From NCBI GenBank assembly GCA_041752235.1, contig JBGSHM010000007.1:13637-77636 (forward strand): a DNA stretch of 64,000 nucleotides. Reading direction: 5' to 3'. Position 1 is the stretch's first letter; each line of letters starts with the position of its first letter. The stretch comes from SpSt-398 sp041752235 (GTDB taxonomy: Bacteria; Bacteroidota; Bacteroidia; Chitinophagales; Chitinophagaceae). The translations under genes and the position numbers were made by a program. Of this stretch, positions 1-7,906 are shown in pieces. Below the pieces are notes generated by a model. It saw only the letters and a program-made list of their open reading frames with translations. It was not told the origin of the DNA and ran no database searches.

Positions 1-152
1 TATTCTTTCATGGGCAGGTATTGGAGGAGGAAGTCAAAGGAAAGAATGCCAAAGCCATCCAGGCCTTTAATGAATTTATAAACGAACAAACCGGGATCGA
101 TAAAACCATCCTCACCTTACGTGACGGATTGTTCCTGATCCGCAAATGCTGA
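1..152 (+). CDS. C-terminal end of a class I SAM-dependent O-methyltransferase (cut by window edge)
   Basis: The window opens inside a reading frame (first full codon at 3) that closes with TGA at 150-152 and gives about 49 residues. The tail contains GKNAKAIQAFNEFI followed by LRDGLFLIRKC, which resembles the last helix and final beta strand of the caffeoyl-CoA-type O-methyltransferase family (Methyltransf_3), where a DGL-x-x-x-RK ending is usual. The SAM-binding part lies outside the window, so substrate and exact family cannot be judged. The next gene starts only 4 nt later on the same strand, so both are probably cotranscribed. Confidence 0.6.
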   Translation, partial: FFHGQVLEEEVKGKNAKAIQAFNEFINEQTGIDKTILTLRDGLFLIRKC

Positions 153-156
153 ATTC

Positions 157-1173
157 GTGAAAAAGATCCTGTTACTGACCTTCCTGATCGGTGGACTCAC
201 CGAACTCCGGGCACAAAACCGGGAAGATATCATCCGGCAATATATTGACACCTATAAGGAACTGGCTATTGAGGAAATGCTCCGCACCGGCGTTCCAGCA
301 TCGATCAAACTGGCACAGGGTATTCATGAAACAGAAGCCGGGCAAAGTGTATTGGTACAAAAATCCAACAACCATTTTGGCATCAAGTGCAAATCCACCT
401 GGACGGGAGAGCGCGTCTCCCATACGGATGATGCGCCCAATGAATGTTTTCGAAAATATCCCTCCGCCACCGATTCCTATCGCGATCACTCTAATTTCCT
501 GAAAGGGAATACCCGGTATGCGTTTTTGTTTGGCCTTGATCCGGAAGATTATCAGGCCTGGGCTTATGGATTGAAAAGAGCAGGGTATGCCACCAATCCA
601 CGCTATCCTCAAGTCATCATCAAACTCATTGAAGATTTTCAATTGAATGATTATACCTTGATCGCCTTAGGCAAAATGGACCGTGGCGCACAATGGGTAA
701 AAAAGGAGGTACCGGTGATGGAACAGGAAGAGCAGACCCCTCCGGCCATGAACGAACAGGAAGTTATGGAAGCGCCGGCCTTGGAGGAACCCGAAACTAA
801 TTATCCCGAAGGCGAATTCAAATTGAATGAGACCCGGGTGGTCTTTGTAAGGGCTGGTACACCCCTCTTAGGTATTGCTGAACAGTATGGGCTGCCCCTG
901 GCCCGGATCTATGAATTCAATGAATTGCCTGTAAAAGATCTCGTGGAAAAAGACCAGTTGATCTATTTGCAACGCAAGCGAAAAACAGGGAACGATATCA
1001 CGCATGTCGTGAAACCTGGAGAGACCCTTCATTCCATTGCCCAGACGCAGGCCATCCGGTTGGCCAGCCTCCTTGAATACAATTATTTGGGGTATGGTAT
1101 GCAGCCGGCTCCTGGAGAAATCCTTTATCTTCGGGAAAAGGCGCCGGCACAACCCAAACTGGTCAAGCGCTAA
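157..1173 (+). CDS. Secreted glucosaminidase (GH73-like) with two LysM domains
   Basis: Probable peptidoglycan hydrolase cutting N-acetylglucosaminyl bonds in the periplasm or at the surface. A signal peptide (residues 1-19, ending LRAQ) precedes a GH73/FlgJ-like domain at about 25-165. The motif KLAQGIHETEAGQS places the likely catalytic Glu at residue 58 (HET), and NNHFGIKCKSTWTG is typical of the family. After an acidic Glu/Pro-rich linker come two LysM-type repeats at about 225-272 and 278-325 (HVVKPGETLHSIAQ in the second), which would anchor it to peptidoglycan. The start is GTG at 157, followed by MKKILLL; no better ATG precedes the signal peptide. The gene lies 4 nt after the methyltransferase and 26 nt before hpt. 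Family assignment is firm; biological role (cell separation or turnover) is inference. Confidence 0.85.
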   Translation: MKKILLLTFLIGGLTELRAQNREDIIRQYIDTYKELAIEEMLRTGVPASIKLAQGIHETEAGQSVLVQKSNNHFGIKCKSTWTGERVSHTDDAPNECFRKYPSATDSYRDHSNFLKGNTRYAFLFGLDPEDYQAWAYGLKRAGYATNPRYPQVIIKLIEDFQLNDYTLIALGKMDRGAQWVKKEVPVMEQEEQTPPAMNEQEVMEAPALEEPETNYPEGEFKLNETRVVFVRAGTPLLGIAEQYGLPLARIYEFNELPVKDLVEKDQLIYLQRKRKTGNDITHVVKPGETLHSIAQTQAIRLASLLEYNYLGYGMQPAPGEILYLREKAPAQPKLVKR

Positions 1174-1199
1174 TTTCAACCACACATTAATGCCCGCGT

Positions 1200-1736
1200 A
1201 TGTCGCTCATCAAGATACACGATAAGCAATTCAAACCTTTTTTATCCGAACAAGAGATTCATGCCCGTATCGCCGAACTCGCTGACACCCTGAATAAAGA
1301 TTATGCGGGTAAACGGCCACTCTTTATCGCGATCCTCAATGGCTCCTTTATTTTTGCGGCCGATCTTTTTAAATCGATCAGTATTGAAGCCGAGATCTGT
1401 TTCATCAAACTCGCTTCCTATAAAGGCACTTCTTCTTCAGGCCAGGTGATCACCGCCATTGGCTTGGATGTGGACCTCATCAACCGGGATGTGATCATCC
1501 TGGAGGATATTGTAGATACCGGGAAAACCCTGAACGAATTTTTACCCAAACTTCACCACCAGCAGCCCGCCTCTTTAAAGATCGTGGCCTTGCTTCATAA
1601 GCCCGAAGCGGCGGTCTTCCCGATCAAGATCGACTATACCGGTTTTTCCATCCCCAACCGATTTGTGGTGGGTTATGGTCTGGATTATGACGGCCTGGGC
1701 CGAAATATCCGGGAAATCTATCAGTTAGCCGAGTAA
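1200..1736 (+). CDS. hpt: Hypoxanthine phosphoribosyltransferase
   Basis: Cytosolic purine-salvage enzyme that joins hypoxanthine or guanine with PRPP to give IMP or GMP. The 178-residue length is normal for the bacterial family. The PRPP-binding motif VIILEDIVDTGKTL lies at residues 98-111 with the acidic pair E102/D103, and the N-terminal LNGSFIFAADL segment is the usual PPi-loop region. A further family mark is FVVGYGLDYDGLGRNI near the C terminus. It starts at ATG 1200, 26 nt after the glucosaminidase gene, and is followed by an AT-rich inverted repeat. Confidence 0.93.
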   Translation: MSLIKIHDKQFKPFLSEQEIHARIAELADTLNKDYAGKRPLFIAILNGSFIFAADLFKSISIEAEICFIKLASYKGTSSSGQVITAIGLDVDLINRDVIILEDIVDTGKTLNEFLPKLHHQQPASLKIVALLHKPEAAVFPIKIDYTGFSIPNRFVVGYGLDYDGLGRNIREIYQLAE

Positions 1737-1765
1737 TCGGAGATAGTCGGGGTTATCAATTATTT

Positions 1766-1850
1766 ATTATTGATTATTAATTATTTTCTGGATCTGGACT
1801 GTCCTCAAATACCAAAACAACCCATTAATCAATAATTAACAATCAATAAT
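1766..1850. repeat. AT-rich word-built inverted repeat (TTATTGATTATTAATTATT type)
   Basis: Left arm 1766-1785 and right arm 1831-1850 are reverse complements over 20 nt with one mismatch, separated by a 45-nt spacer. The arms are built from repeated TTATT/GATTATT words. It lies in the gap between hpt and the von Willebrand gene. Related AT word repeats occur at 13951-13985 and 20370-20422. Confidence 0.75.
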
Positions 1851-1907
1851 CCAATTCGCTATAACTCCCCCCAAAAATTTTATATCTTTCGGCAAAGGCC
1901 CAACGCA

Positions 1908-3683
1908 TTGAAAGCCAATTTAACAATCGTCCTTTTCCTGCTGGGAGGGGGGCTGTCCGCTTTTGGCCAGCAATTCTACCTGCGTGGGGAGGTCAAAGAT
2001 GAAAAAGGGATCGCATTGCAAAATGTGAACATCCTGCAACACTCCACCGGCTTTGTATACCGATCGGGCTCGCAAGGAGGGTTTGGTATTTTGACCCGAC
2101 AGGAGATCGACACCCTCACCTTCACCACCGATGGTTATCACAAAGAGACCGTCGTGGCCAAAGCCGATCTATATACTACGGCCATCCTTAAACTCATTCC
2201 GGTCGCGGCTTCGATCAAACGAGATAAGCTGGCTTCGCTTACTCAGAACCTCGCCCGCGAATCACAACGCAAGTGGTTCATGGGTGACGAGACCTATGCC
2301 TCGATTGTAGAGAACCAATTTGTAGCGGCCTCCCATTATCCCACTACAGGGTTGGCCCTCAATATTGATAAAGCCTCCTACAGCAATGTGCGCCGTTTTA
2401 TCAGCATGAATACCCTGGTGCCTCCCGATGCCGTGCGCATTGAAGAGATGCTGAACTACTTCAACTTCAGTTATCATCCGCCCGAAGGGAAGGATGTATT
2501 TCATATCCGGACCACGTTGACCAATTGCCCCTGGAATACGGAGAACCAACTTTTCTTTGTCAATGTCTGTTCGAAAAAAGTAAATGTGGATTCTCTTCCC
2601 CCCAGCCACCTCATCTTTCTGATCGATATTTCCGGGTCGATGGATATTCCCAATCGCCTGCCCTTATTGAAATCGGCCTTTCATCTTTTGGCGGATAATT
2701 TAAGGGAAAAGGATACAGTTTCTATTGTTGTCTATGGTGGTGTGGTGGGTATCATGTTACAACCTACTGCCGGAAATCAAAAAGAGAAGATCCACCGGGC
2801 CATTGATGAACTTGAGCCGGGTGGCTCCACTCCCGGAGAATCAGGTATCCGCATGGCCTATGCCGTAGCACGTAATCATTTTATCCCCGATGGCAATAAC
2901 CGGGTGATACTGGCTACCGATGGGGATTTTAATGTTGGTGTAAAAACAGAGACAGAGTTGGATGAATTGATCTCACGAAATCGCGAATCAGGGATATACT
3001 TAACCTGTCTGGGCGTAGGGATGGGAAATTATAAGGATTCCAAGATCCAGACACTCGCGCGTAAGGGCAATGGCAACTACGCCTATATTGATACGTACCA
3101 GGAAGCGGAAAAAGTTTTATTGAAAGAATATACGCAAACACTTTATGCCGTGGCGGATGACGTGTACATGAATGTGAGTTTTTCTCCCAGCCTGGTAAAA
3201 CAGTATCGGCTTATTGGTTTTGATAATAAAGTAGGAGCCATTGCCGATTCACTTTCGGTGATCGAAGGTGGGGAAATCGGTAGCGGTCATTCCATGATGG
3301 CGGCCTTTGAGATCGTACCCGTGGGAAACCCGGTCGCCATGCGCAATGAATCGGGCTTTGGGGCTATTCAAATGCAATTTCGGCACCCGAATGATTCAAT
3401 GATCTGCTATAAAAAGTTTGAGGCGCCCAATGCCTTTATCAAATTTGGGGATATAGCTCCCGAATACCGGTTTGCCACTGCCGTTATCATGTACGGATCC
3501 ATCCTGCGATCTTCGCAGTATGTAAAAAAAGTGGATTGGGATCATGTATTGTTGTTGGCTGGTGCTTCAGCCAATCGGGAGGACCTGACACAGACGCAAT
3601 TCATCACATTGGTGGAGCAAACCAAGACGCTATATATCCGGTACAAGAAAAAGCGAAAGGGGCGTGGCCCCGAACTGGATTAG
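1908..3683 (+). CDS. von Willebrand factor type A protein (YfbK-like) with carboxypeptidase-type beta domain
   Basis: Exported protein of unknown role. It begins with a signal peptide (MKANLTIVLFLLGGGLSAFG), then a carboxypeptidase-regulatory-like beta-sandwich (about 25-95), then the YfbK N-terminal region (SNVRRFISMNTLVPPDAVRI, about 160-180) and a VWA domain starting near residue 232 with an intact MIDAS motif DISGSM. The C-terminal region (about 410-590) matches the YfbK C-terminal domain. MIDAS domains bind a divalent ion and mediate protein-protein contacts. The start is TTG at 1908 because this places the signal peptide at the N terminus and no ATG is available. A TATCTTTC box at 1883-1890 is a weak promoter candidate. 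It converges with dnaJ, 6 nt apart. Confidence 0.85.
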   Translation: MKANLTIVLFLLGGGLSAFGQQFYLRGEVKDEKGIALQNVNILQHSTGFVYRSGSQGGFGILTRQEIDTLTFTTDGYHKETVVAKADLYTTAILKLIPVAASIKRDKLASLTQNLARESQRKWFMGDETYASIVENQFVAASHYPTTGLALNIDKASYSNVRRFISMNTLVPPDAVRIEEMLNYFNFSYHPPEGKDVFHIRTTLTNCPWNTENQLFFVNVCSKKVNVDSLPPSHLIFLIDISGSMDIPNRLPLLKSAFHLLADNLREKDTVSIVVYGGVVGIMLQPTAGNQKEKIHRAIDELEPGGSTPGESGIRMAYAVARNHFIPDGNNRVILATDGDFNVGVKTETELDELISRNRESGIYLTCLGVGMGNYKDSKIQTLARKGNGNYAYIDTYQEAEKVLLKEYTQTLYAVADDVYMNVSFSPSLVKQYRLIGFDNKVGAIADSLSVIEGGEIGSGHSMMAAFEIVPVGNPVAMRNESGFGAIQMQFRHPNDSMICYKKFEAPNAFIKFGDIAPEYRFATAVIMYGSILRSSQYVKKVDWDHVLLLAGASANREDLTQTQFITLVEQTKTLYIRYKKKRKGRGPELD

Positions 3684-3689
3684 TCGCTA

Positions 3690-4859
3690 TTAGGTGAATA
3701 ACTCCCGCATTTTATCAAAGAAACTCTTGTCACTTTTATCCGGAGCCGGTTTCAGGTTGGGAGAGTTTTTTAATTTTTCCAATAAGGCTTTTTCTTCTGC
3801 ATTCAGGTGCTGGGGTGTCCATATATTCACATGAATCAATTGATCCCCTTTTTGATAGGCTTGTACAGCGGGAAAACCTTTTCCTTTCAGTCGGAAAATT
3901 TTACCACTATGCGTGCCTGGCGGAATTTTGATCTTGGCGCGGCCATCAATGGTTGGGACTTCCACCTGCGTTCCAAATACAGCATCTGTAAAAGAGATAT
4001 GAAGGTCATAGGCCACGTTCATCCCATCGCGTTGTAGTTCTTCATGCGCTTCTTCTTCGATCAGTACGATGAGGTCACCCGGCATACCCCCTCTTTCACC
4101 GGCATTGCCCCGCCCGCTCAGGTTGAGTTGCATGCCTTCCTGTACCCCTGCCGGTATATCAATACTTACCGTCTCTTCCCCAAATACTCGCCCTTCGCCT
4201 TTACAGGAACCACACTTGGCAGTTACGGTGGTGCCTTCTCCATTACAAGTGGGGCAGGTGGTCACCGTTTGCATTTGACCCAAAAATGTATTGGAGACCC
4301 TTCTTACCTGTCCGCTGCCACCACAGGTGGAACAGGTTTGGATGCTGTTTTTATCTTTTGCACCCGAACCAGCACAGGTAGAACAGGGGACATATTTTTT
4401 AACCTTGACATTTTTTGTTACGCCTTTGGCGATCTCTTCATAGGTCAGTTTAATTTTTATCCGGAGATTGCTTCCCCGAACGCCACGCGAGCGACCGCCC
4501 CGGGAACGGCCACCACCACCTCCGCCTCCGCCAAAGAAACTACCAAAGATATCCTCGCCAAAAATGTCTCCGAACTGGCTGAAGATATCATCCATGTTCA
4601 TATTGCCACCGGCATGTCCGCCACGGCCATTTCCAGTTACACCAGCATGTCCATACCGGTCATATTGGGTTTTCCGTTCCGGATCACTCAGTACTTCATA
4701 GGCTTCAGCGGCTTCCTTGAATTTTTCTTCCGCAGCCTTATCGCCCAGGTTCCGGTCAGGATGGTATTGCATGGCCACCTTCCGGTAAGCTTTCTTTATC
4801 TCATCGGAGGAAGCCGATTTACTCACCCCTAATATTTCGTAATAATCTCTTTTGGACAT
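3690..4859 (-). CDS. dnaJ: Chaperone DnaJ (Hsp40)
   Basis: Cochaperone that delivers unfolded clients to DnaK and stimulates its ATPase. All class A parts are present: J domain with HPD at residues 33-35, a Gly/Phe-rich region containing a long glycine stretch (about 75-125), a zinc-finger region with four CxxCxGxG motifs (CSTCAGSG, CSTCGGSG, CPTCNGEG, CGSCKGEG) at about 158-225, and the C-terminal substrate-binding domains. Length 389 is typical. It lies 12 nt downstream of grpE on the same strand, forming a grpE-dnaJ heat-shock operon read from the grpE promoter. dnaK is not in the window. Confidence 0.97.
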   Translation of the reverse strand: MSKRDYYEILGVSKSASSDEIKKAYRKVAMQYHPDRNLGDKAAEEKFKEAAEAYEVLSDPERKTQYDRYGHAGVTGNGRGGHAGGNMNMDDIFSQFGDIFGEDIFGSFFGGGGGGGGRSRGGRSRGVRGSNLRIKIKLTYEEIAKGVTKNVKVKKYVPCSTCAGSGAKDKNSIQTCSTCGGSGQVRRVSNTFLGQMQTVTTCPTCNGEGTTVTAKCGSCKGEGRVFGEETVSIDIPAGVQEGMQLNLSGRGNAGERGGMPGDLIVLIEEEAHEELQRDGMNVAYDLHISFTDAVFGTQVEVPTIDGRAKIKIPPGTHSGKIFRLKGKGFPAVQAYQKGDQLIHVNIWTPQHLNAEEKALLEKLKNSPNLKPAPDKSDKSFFDKMRELFT

Positions 4860-4871
4860 TGTTTCCGGTTA

Positions 4872-5435
4872 TTATTTTCCCACCACCACTTTTGCGTGAC
4901 GGAGAATCTTGTCTTTCAGGTAATACCCTTTTACCACCTCGTCCACTACTTTTCCTTTGAGGCTATCATCGGGGGCGGGGATCTCCGTTATGGCTTCATG
5001 CAGGTCGGCATCAAAATCAGCATGCAAACAGTTCATGGGCTTGAGTCCCTTTGCGGTTAGTTTATTTCGGAGTTTGGAAAAGATCAGTTGAACCCCTTCC
5101 TTGAACTGGTTAATATCGGCATCCTCATTGAATTGTCCTTCAGCCCGGGCACTGTCATCCAGTACTTCCAGCAGGTCGGCAATCAGGTCCTTTGCTGCGG
5201 TTTGCACCAATTCATCCCTTTCGCGGATGGTCCGTTTCCGGTAATTGTCAAATTCGGCAGCCTGGCGCAGCAAGCGGTCACGCAGGTCAGCCAATTCCGC
5301 CTTGATTTTTTCCAATTCAGGCTCATCGGTTACCGGGTCGTTCAAGTGGGTACTGCCACTAATGTTCTCATCGGCATTGATATCAGGCCCGTTGTCTACG
5401 GGTATCTCCTTGTCTTTCAGTTCTTGTTCGGCCAT
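4872..5435 (-). CDS. grpE: Nucleotide exchange factor GrpE
   Basis: Nucleotide exchange factor for DnaK: it drives ADP release and thereby client release. An acidic, poorly structured N terminus is followed by a long coiled coil (about 40-95, with AEFDNYRKRTIRERDE, the family hallmark) and the C-terminal beta domain (HEAITEIPAPDD, then VVDEVVKGYYLKDKILR and HAKVVVGK). The start is set at ATG 5435 (MAEQELKD), giving 187 residues; the open frame continues upstream to 5471, but that stretch contains the TACCTTTG promoter box, so it is unlikely to be translated. It is the first gene of the grpE-dnaJ pair. Confidence 0.95.
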   Translation of the reverse strand: MAEQELKDKEIPVDNGPDINADENISGSTHLNDPVTDEPELEKIKAELADLRDRLLRQAAEFDNYRKRTIRERDELVQTAAKDLIADLLEVLDDSARAEGQFNEDADINQFKEGVQLIFSKLRNKLTAKGLKPMNCLHADFDADLHEAITEIPAPDDSLKGKVVDEVVKGYYLKDKILRHAKVVVGK

Positions 5436-5453
5436 TTTATGAAAAATTGATTG

Positions 5454-5483
5454 CAAAGGTAAGACAGTCAATTATTTTGCCAA
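5454..5483 (-). promoter_or_regulatory. grpE promoter, TTG-N19-TACCTTTG
   Basis: On the minus strand a TTG (5483-5481) is separated by 19 nt from TACCTTTG (5461-5454), an exact match to the Bacteroidota primary-sigma consensus (TTG / TAnnTTTG). It lies 18 nt before the grpE ATG. Confidence 0.75.
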
Positions 5484-5545
5484 CCATCTAAAAAGGGACA
5501 AAATGACGGGTTAGGATTTCAAGGCTAAAAAACCGGCCCGGGAAT

Positions 5546-5553
5546 TACCTTTG
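5546..5553 (+). promoter_or_regulatory. -7 box TACCTTTG only 4 nt before the methyltransferase start codon
   Basis: TACCTTTG matches the Bacteroidota -7 consensus exactly. Only four bases (CGCC) separate it from ATG 5558, so the transcript probably starts at or next to the start codon. Confidence 0.65.
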
Positions 5554-5557
5554 CGCC

Positions 5558-6730
5558 ATGTCGAACTTGTTCTTAAAGAGGAAGATAAGCCCACGGGTAT
5601 GGAATGGGCATCCCTGGATATTTGGAAATGAAGTGGATAAGGTAGAGGGGGAGCCGGAAGACGGGAGCATCGTCACCGTTTATACCCATGACCGGAAATT
5701 CGTCGGGAAAGGCTATATCAATTCAAAGTCCCAGATCATGGTCAGGCTACTGACCCGGGACAAGACGGCGGAGATCAATGAGGCCTATTTTCTCCAGGCC
5801 ATTCGCCAGTGCTGGGAATACCGGAAAAAAACGGGGTACACCGAAAATTGCCGCCTCGTTTTTGGCGAAGCCGATTCCCTGCCCCAGTTGATCATCGATA
5901 AGTTCAATGATTATTTCGTGATCCAGACCATTGCCCTGGGAATGGACCGTTGGAAACCCGCCATCGTTGCGGCTTTGGAGAAAATATTTCATCCCAAAGG
6001 CATTTATGAGCGAAATGATGTTCCCGTTCGCGAACTGGAAGGGATGACCCAGCAAAAGGGGTTCCTTTCTGCGCCTTTTGACCCCAAAATCATTATCCGG
6101 GAGAATGGATTGCAGTTTCATGTTGACCTGGAAAATGGGCAAAAGACCGGGTATTTCCTCGACCAGCAGGATAACCGCCGCGCTATACAACATATCGTGA
6201 AAGACGCCGATGTACTCGGGGCTTTCACGTATACCGGTACTTTTGAAATTCATGCTGCCCATTATGGAGCCAAAAAAGTATTGGGATTGGATATTTCGGA
6301 AAATGCCGTGGCCCAGGCCAACCGCAATGCGGAATTGAATGGGGTTCAGGACCGCTGCCGTTTTGAAACGGCCAATGCCTTTGATGTGTTGAAACAATGG
6401 TCCAAAGAAGGCCGGCAACATGATGTTGTCATGCTCGATCCTCCAGCCTTTACCAAGAGCCGGGAAACCATACAAAAAGCCATCACCGGTTATAAAGAAA
6501 TTAATCTTAGGGGTATGAAACTCGTGCGACCCGGCGGATTTTTGGTAACATCTTCCTGTACCAACCTGGTCAACCCCGAGCTTTTCTTACAGATCATTGA
6601 TATGGCGGCAAAGGATGCGCGCCGTCGTATTCGGCAGGTATGTTTTCAAACCCAATCTGCCGATCACCCTGTGATCAGGGGGATCGATAGCACGGAGTAT
6701 TTGAAGTTTTTGATTGTTGAAGTTGGATAG
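5558..6730 (+). CDS. Class I SAM-dependent rRNA (cytosine-C5) methyltransferase, RlmI family
   Basis: Likely 23S rRNA m5C methyltransferase. The 390-residue protein has an N-terminal PUA-like RNA-binding domain (about 1-75, including PRVWNGHPWIFGNEV), a linker domain, and a Rossmann methyltransferase domain from about 170 on with the SAM motif GAFTYTGTFEIHAAHYGA and the acidic VLGLDIS strand. The catalytic-site motif MLDPPAFTKS is present near residue 295, and SSCTNLV near 335 holds a candidate catalytic cysteine. Order and length fit RlmI/YccW. The exact target cytosine cannot be read from sequence. The gene is probably transcribed from the TACCTTTG box immediately upstream, giving a leaderless mRNA; it converges with the T9SS mini gene across a hairpin repeat. 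Confidence 0.88.
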   Translation: MSNLFLKRKISPRVWNGHPWIFGNEVDKVEGEPEDGSIVTVYTHDRKFVGKGYINSKSQIMVRLLTRDKTAEINEAYFLQAIRQCWEYRKKTGYTENCRLVFGEADSLPQLIIDKFNDYFVIQTIALGMDRWKPAIVAALEKIFHPKGIYERNDVPVRELEGMTQQKGFLSAPFDPKIIIRENGLQFHVDLENGQKTGYFLDQQDNRRAIQHIVKDADVLGAFTYTGTFEIHAAHYGAKKVLGLDISENAVAQANRNAELNGVQDRCRFETANAFDVLKQWSKEGRQHDVVMLDPPAFTKSRETIQKAITGYKEINLRGMKLVRPGGFLVTSSCTNLVNPELFLQIIDMAAKDARRRIRQVCFQTQSADHPVIRGIDSTEYLKFLIVEVG

Positions 6731-6742
6731 GGGTTGAGCACC

Positions 6743-6800
6743 GCGAAGGCGCAAAGACGCCATGTTACGCAAAGCACATTAGCGCCCCTGGCGCCTTCGC
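6743..6800. repeat. Hairpin of the GAAGGCGC / CGCCAGGACGC word family
   Basis: GCGAAGGCGC at 6743-6752 pairs perfectly with GCGCCTTCGC at 6791-6800. The wider sequence (about 6738-6812) is made of the same words (accgc, gaaggcgc, gacgc / gcgtcctggcgg) as the repeats at 7834, 25796, 50671 and 63838. It lies between two convergent genes and could also act as a bidirectional transcription stop. Confidence 0.75.
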
Positions 6801-6835
6801 GTCCTGGCGGTAAATCAAAGTGTAAAAAAACGGTA

Positions 6836-7174
6836 TTATTTGCTAACCTGAAATTTCCCCGACTCCACGACCTTCCCATTCCCATCACGCAACTGGAAGA
6901 TATATACACCGCGGGTAAAAGAAGAAAGATCGACCGTAGTACGCGTGGCCGTGATCTTGGTTTCATACACCTGTTTGCCCAGGAAATTGATCACATAAAG
7001 ATTCATGTTATTTCCGGTACCAGGCTGTATCTCAAAATTGATAAATGACGTAGCAGGGTTGGGATAATACTTGATCACCCGGGGTCCTTCCTGGCCGGGC
7101 AAAGTACGGCTCTGCCCCTGTGAGGTGGTGGCAATAAGAAGGATGATGGACAGTATGGACAAAATTCGTCTCAA
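6836..7174 (-). CDS. Minimal T9SS type A sorting-domain protein
   Basis: A 112-residue secreted protein that is almost only a signal peptide plus a type A T9SS C-terminal sorting domain. After the signal (MRRILSILSIILLIATTSQG) there are only about 15 residues before KYYPNPATSFINFE, which opens the sorting domain; it ends with GVYIFQLRDGNGKVVESG and KFQVSK, the classic cell-surface targeting tail. The usual enzyme or adhesin cargo is absent. The start is TTG 7174: it puts the signal peptide first and sits 5 nt after a TAAATTTG box, whereas the frame extends upstream to 7267 through the promoter. Function is unknown; it could be a decoy, an anchor or the remains of a larger gene. Confidence 0.75.
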   Translation of the reverse strand: MRRILSILSIILLIATTSQGQSRTLPGQEGPRVIKYYPNPATSFINFEIQPGTGNNMNLYVINFLGKQVYETKITATRTTVDLSSFTRGVYIFQLRDGNGKVVESGKFQVSK

Positions 7175-7179
7175 CGAAA

Positions 7180-7187
7180 CAAATTTA
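7180..7187 (-). promoter_or_regulatory. -7 box TAAATTTG before the T9SS mini gene
   Basis: TAAATTTG on the minus strand (7187-7180) is followed after 5 nt by the TTG start at 7174, again predicting an almost leaderless transcript. Confidence 0.55.
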
Positions 7188-7298
7188 CTTTTATTTTCCC
7201 AAAATAGGCTGAATAAATTGTCCGGGCAACGTAAAACTACCAAGTAATATTTGGCCCTGAAAATCAACTACTTATTTTAAAAAAGCTATGTTAAAATT

Positions 7299-7766
7299 TC
7301 ATAGCCGGTTAAGAACCTCATGGATGGCCTCGAAGTTGGGAAGATCACCGGCACTCTCCAATACCTCAGCATATTGAATCACTCCGTCCTTGTCAATAAT
7401 AAACGCGGAACGTTTGGAAACACCTTTCATATCCAGGATCCAATCCTGATACAGGGTATCATATTTCCCGGATACTTCTTTATTAAAATCGCTGAGCAAC
7501 GGAAAATTGTATTGTTGCTCCTCCTTGAATTTAGCGAGGGTGAATACGGAATCAACTGAAATTCCCAGCACTTTTGCCTTCTCATGTTGGTAGCGGCCAA
7601 TATTGTCACGGATGGAACAAAGCTCCTTGGTGCATACCCCGGTAAAAGCCTGGGGAAAAAATAGCAGGAGAACATTATTCCCTTTCAGGTCGGAAAGGGT
7701 GACCTTGTTTTTCTCAGAATCAAAAAGGCTGAAGTCGGGAGCAGGTTGGCCGGGTTGCAGGGGCAT
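7299..7766 (-). CDS. Peroxiredoxin (AhpC/TSA family)
   Basis: Thiol peroxidase that reduces hydrogen peroxide or alkyl hydroperoxides, cytosolic (no signal peptide). The 155-residue sequence has the thioredoxin fold with the active-site motif FPQAFTGVCTKELC; the peroxidatic cysteine is C45 and a second cysteine at C50 sits at the position used as resolving cysteine in atypical 2-Cys (Bcp-like) members. Other family marks are PAPDFSLFD near the N terminus and SKRSAFIIDKDGVI near residue 120. The gene is single, with the word-hairpin 7834-7902 upstream of its start. Confidence 0.92.
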   Translation of the reverse strand: MPLQPGQPAPDFSLFDSEKNKVTLSDLKGNNVLLLFFPQAFTGVCTKELCSIRDNIGRYQHEKAKVLGISVDSVFTLAKFKEEQQYNFPLLSDFNKEVSGKYDTLYQDWILDMKGVSKRSAFIIDKDGVIQYAEVLESAGDLPNFEAIHEVLNRL

Positions 7767-7833
7767 GATTTTTTTTTCTTTCTAACAATCGGCTGATAAT
7801 TTGGTTCGGAGAATATTTTTTTTGCCCGGGGTT

Positions 7834-7902
7834 TTACCGCAAGGACGCGAAGGCGCAAGGGAACGAAAAGATGGTCCTTGTGCCTTCGCGTCTTGGCGGT
7901 TA
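7834..7902. repeat. 27-bp-arm hairpin of the CGCCAGGACGC word family
   Basis: Left arm 7834-7860 and right arm 7876-7902 are reverse complements over 27 nt with four mismatches; loop 15 nt. Words: ACCGC, AAGGACGCG, AAGGCGCAAGG. It lies between the PorP/SprF gene 3' end and the peroxiredoxin 5' end, both minus strand. Confidence 0.85.
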
Positions 7903-7906
7903 AGCC

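Noticed and set aside
4044..4832. Long open frame opposite dnaJ
   Set aside because: Composition shadow of the dnaJ gene; no domain and no start signal.
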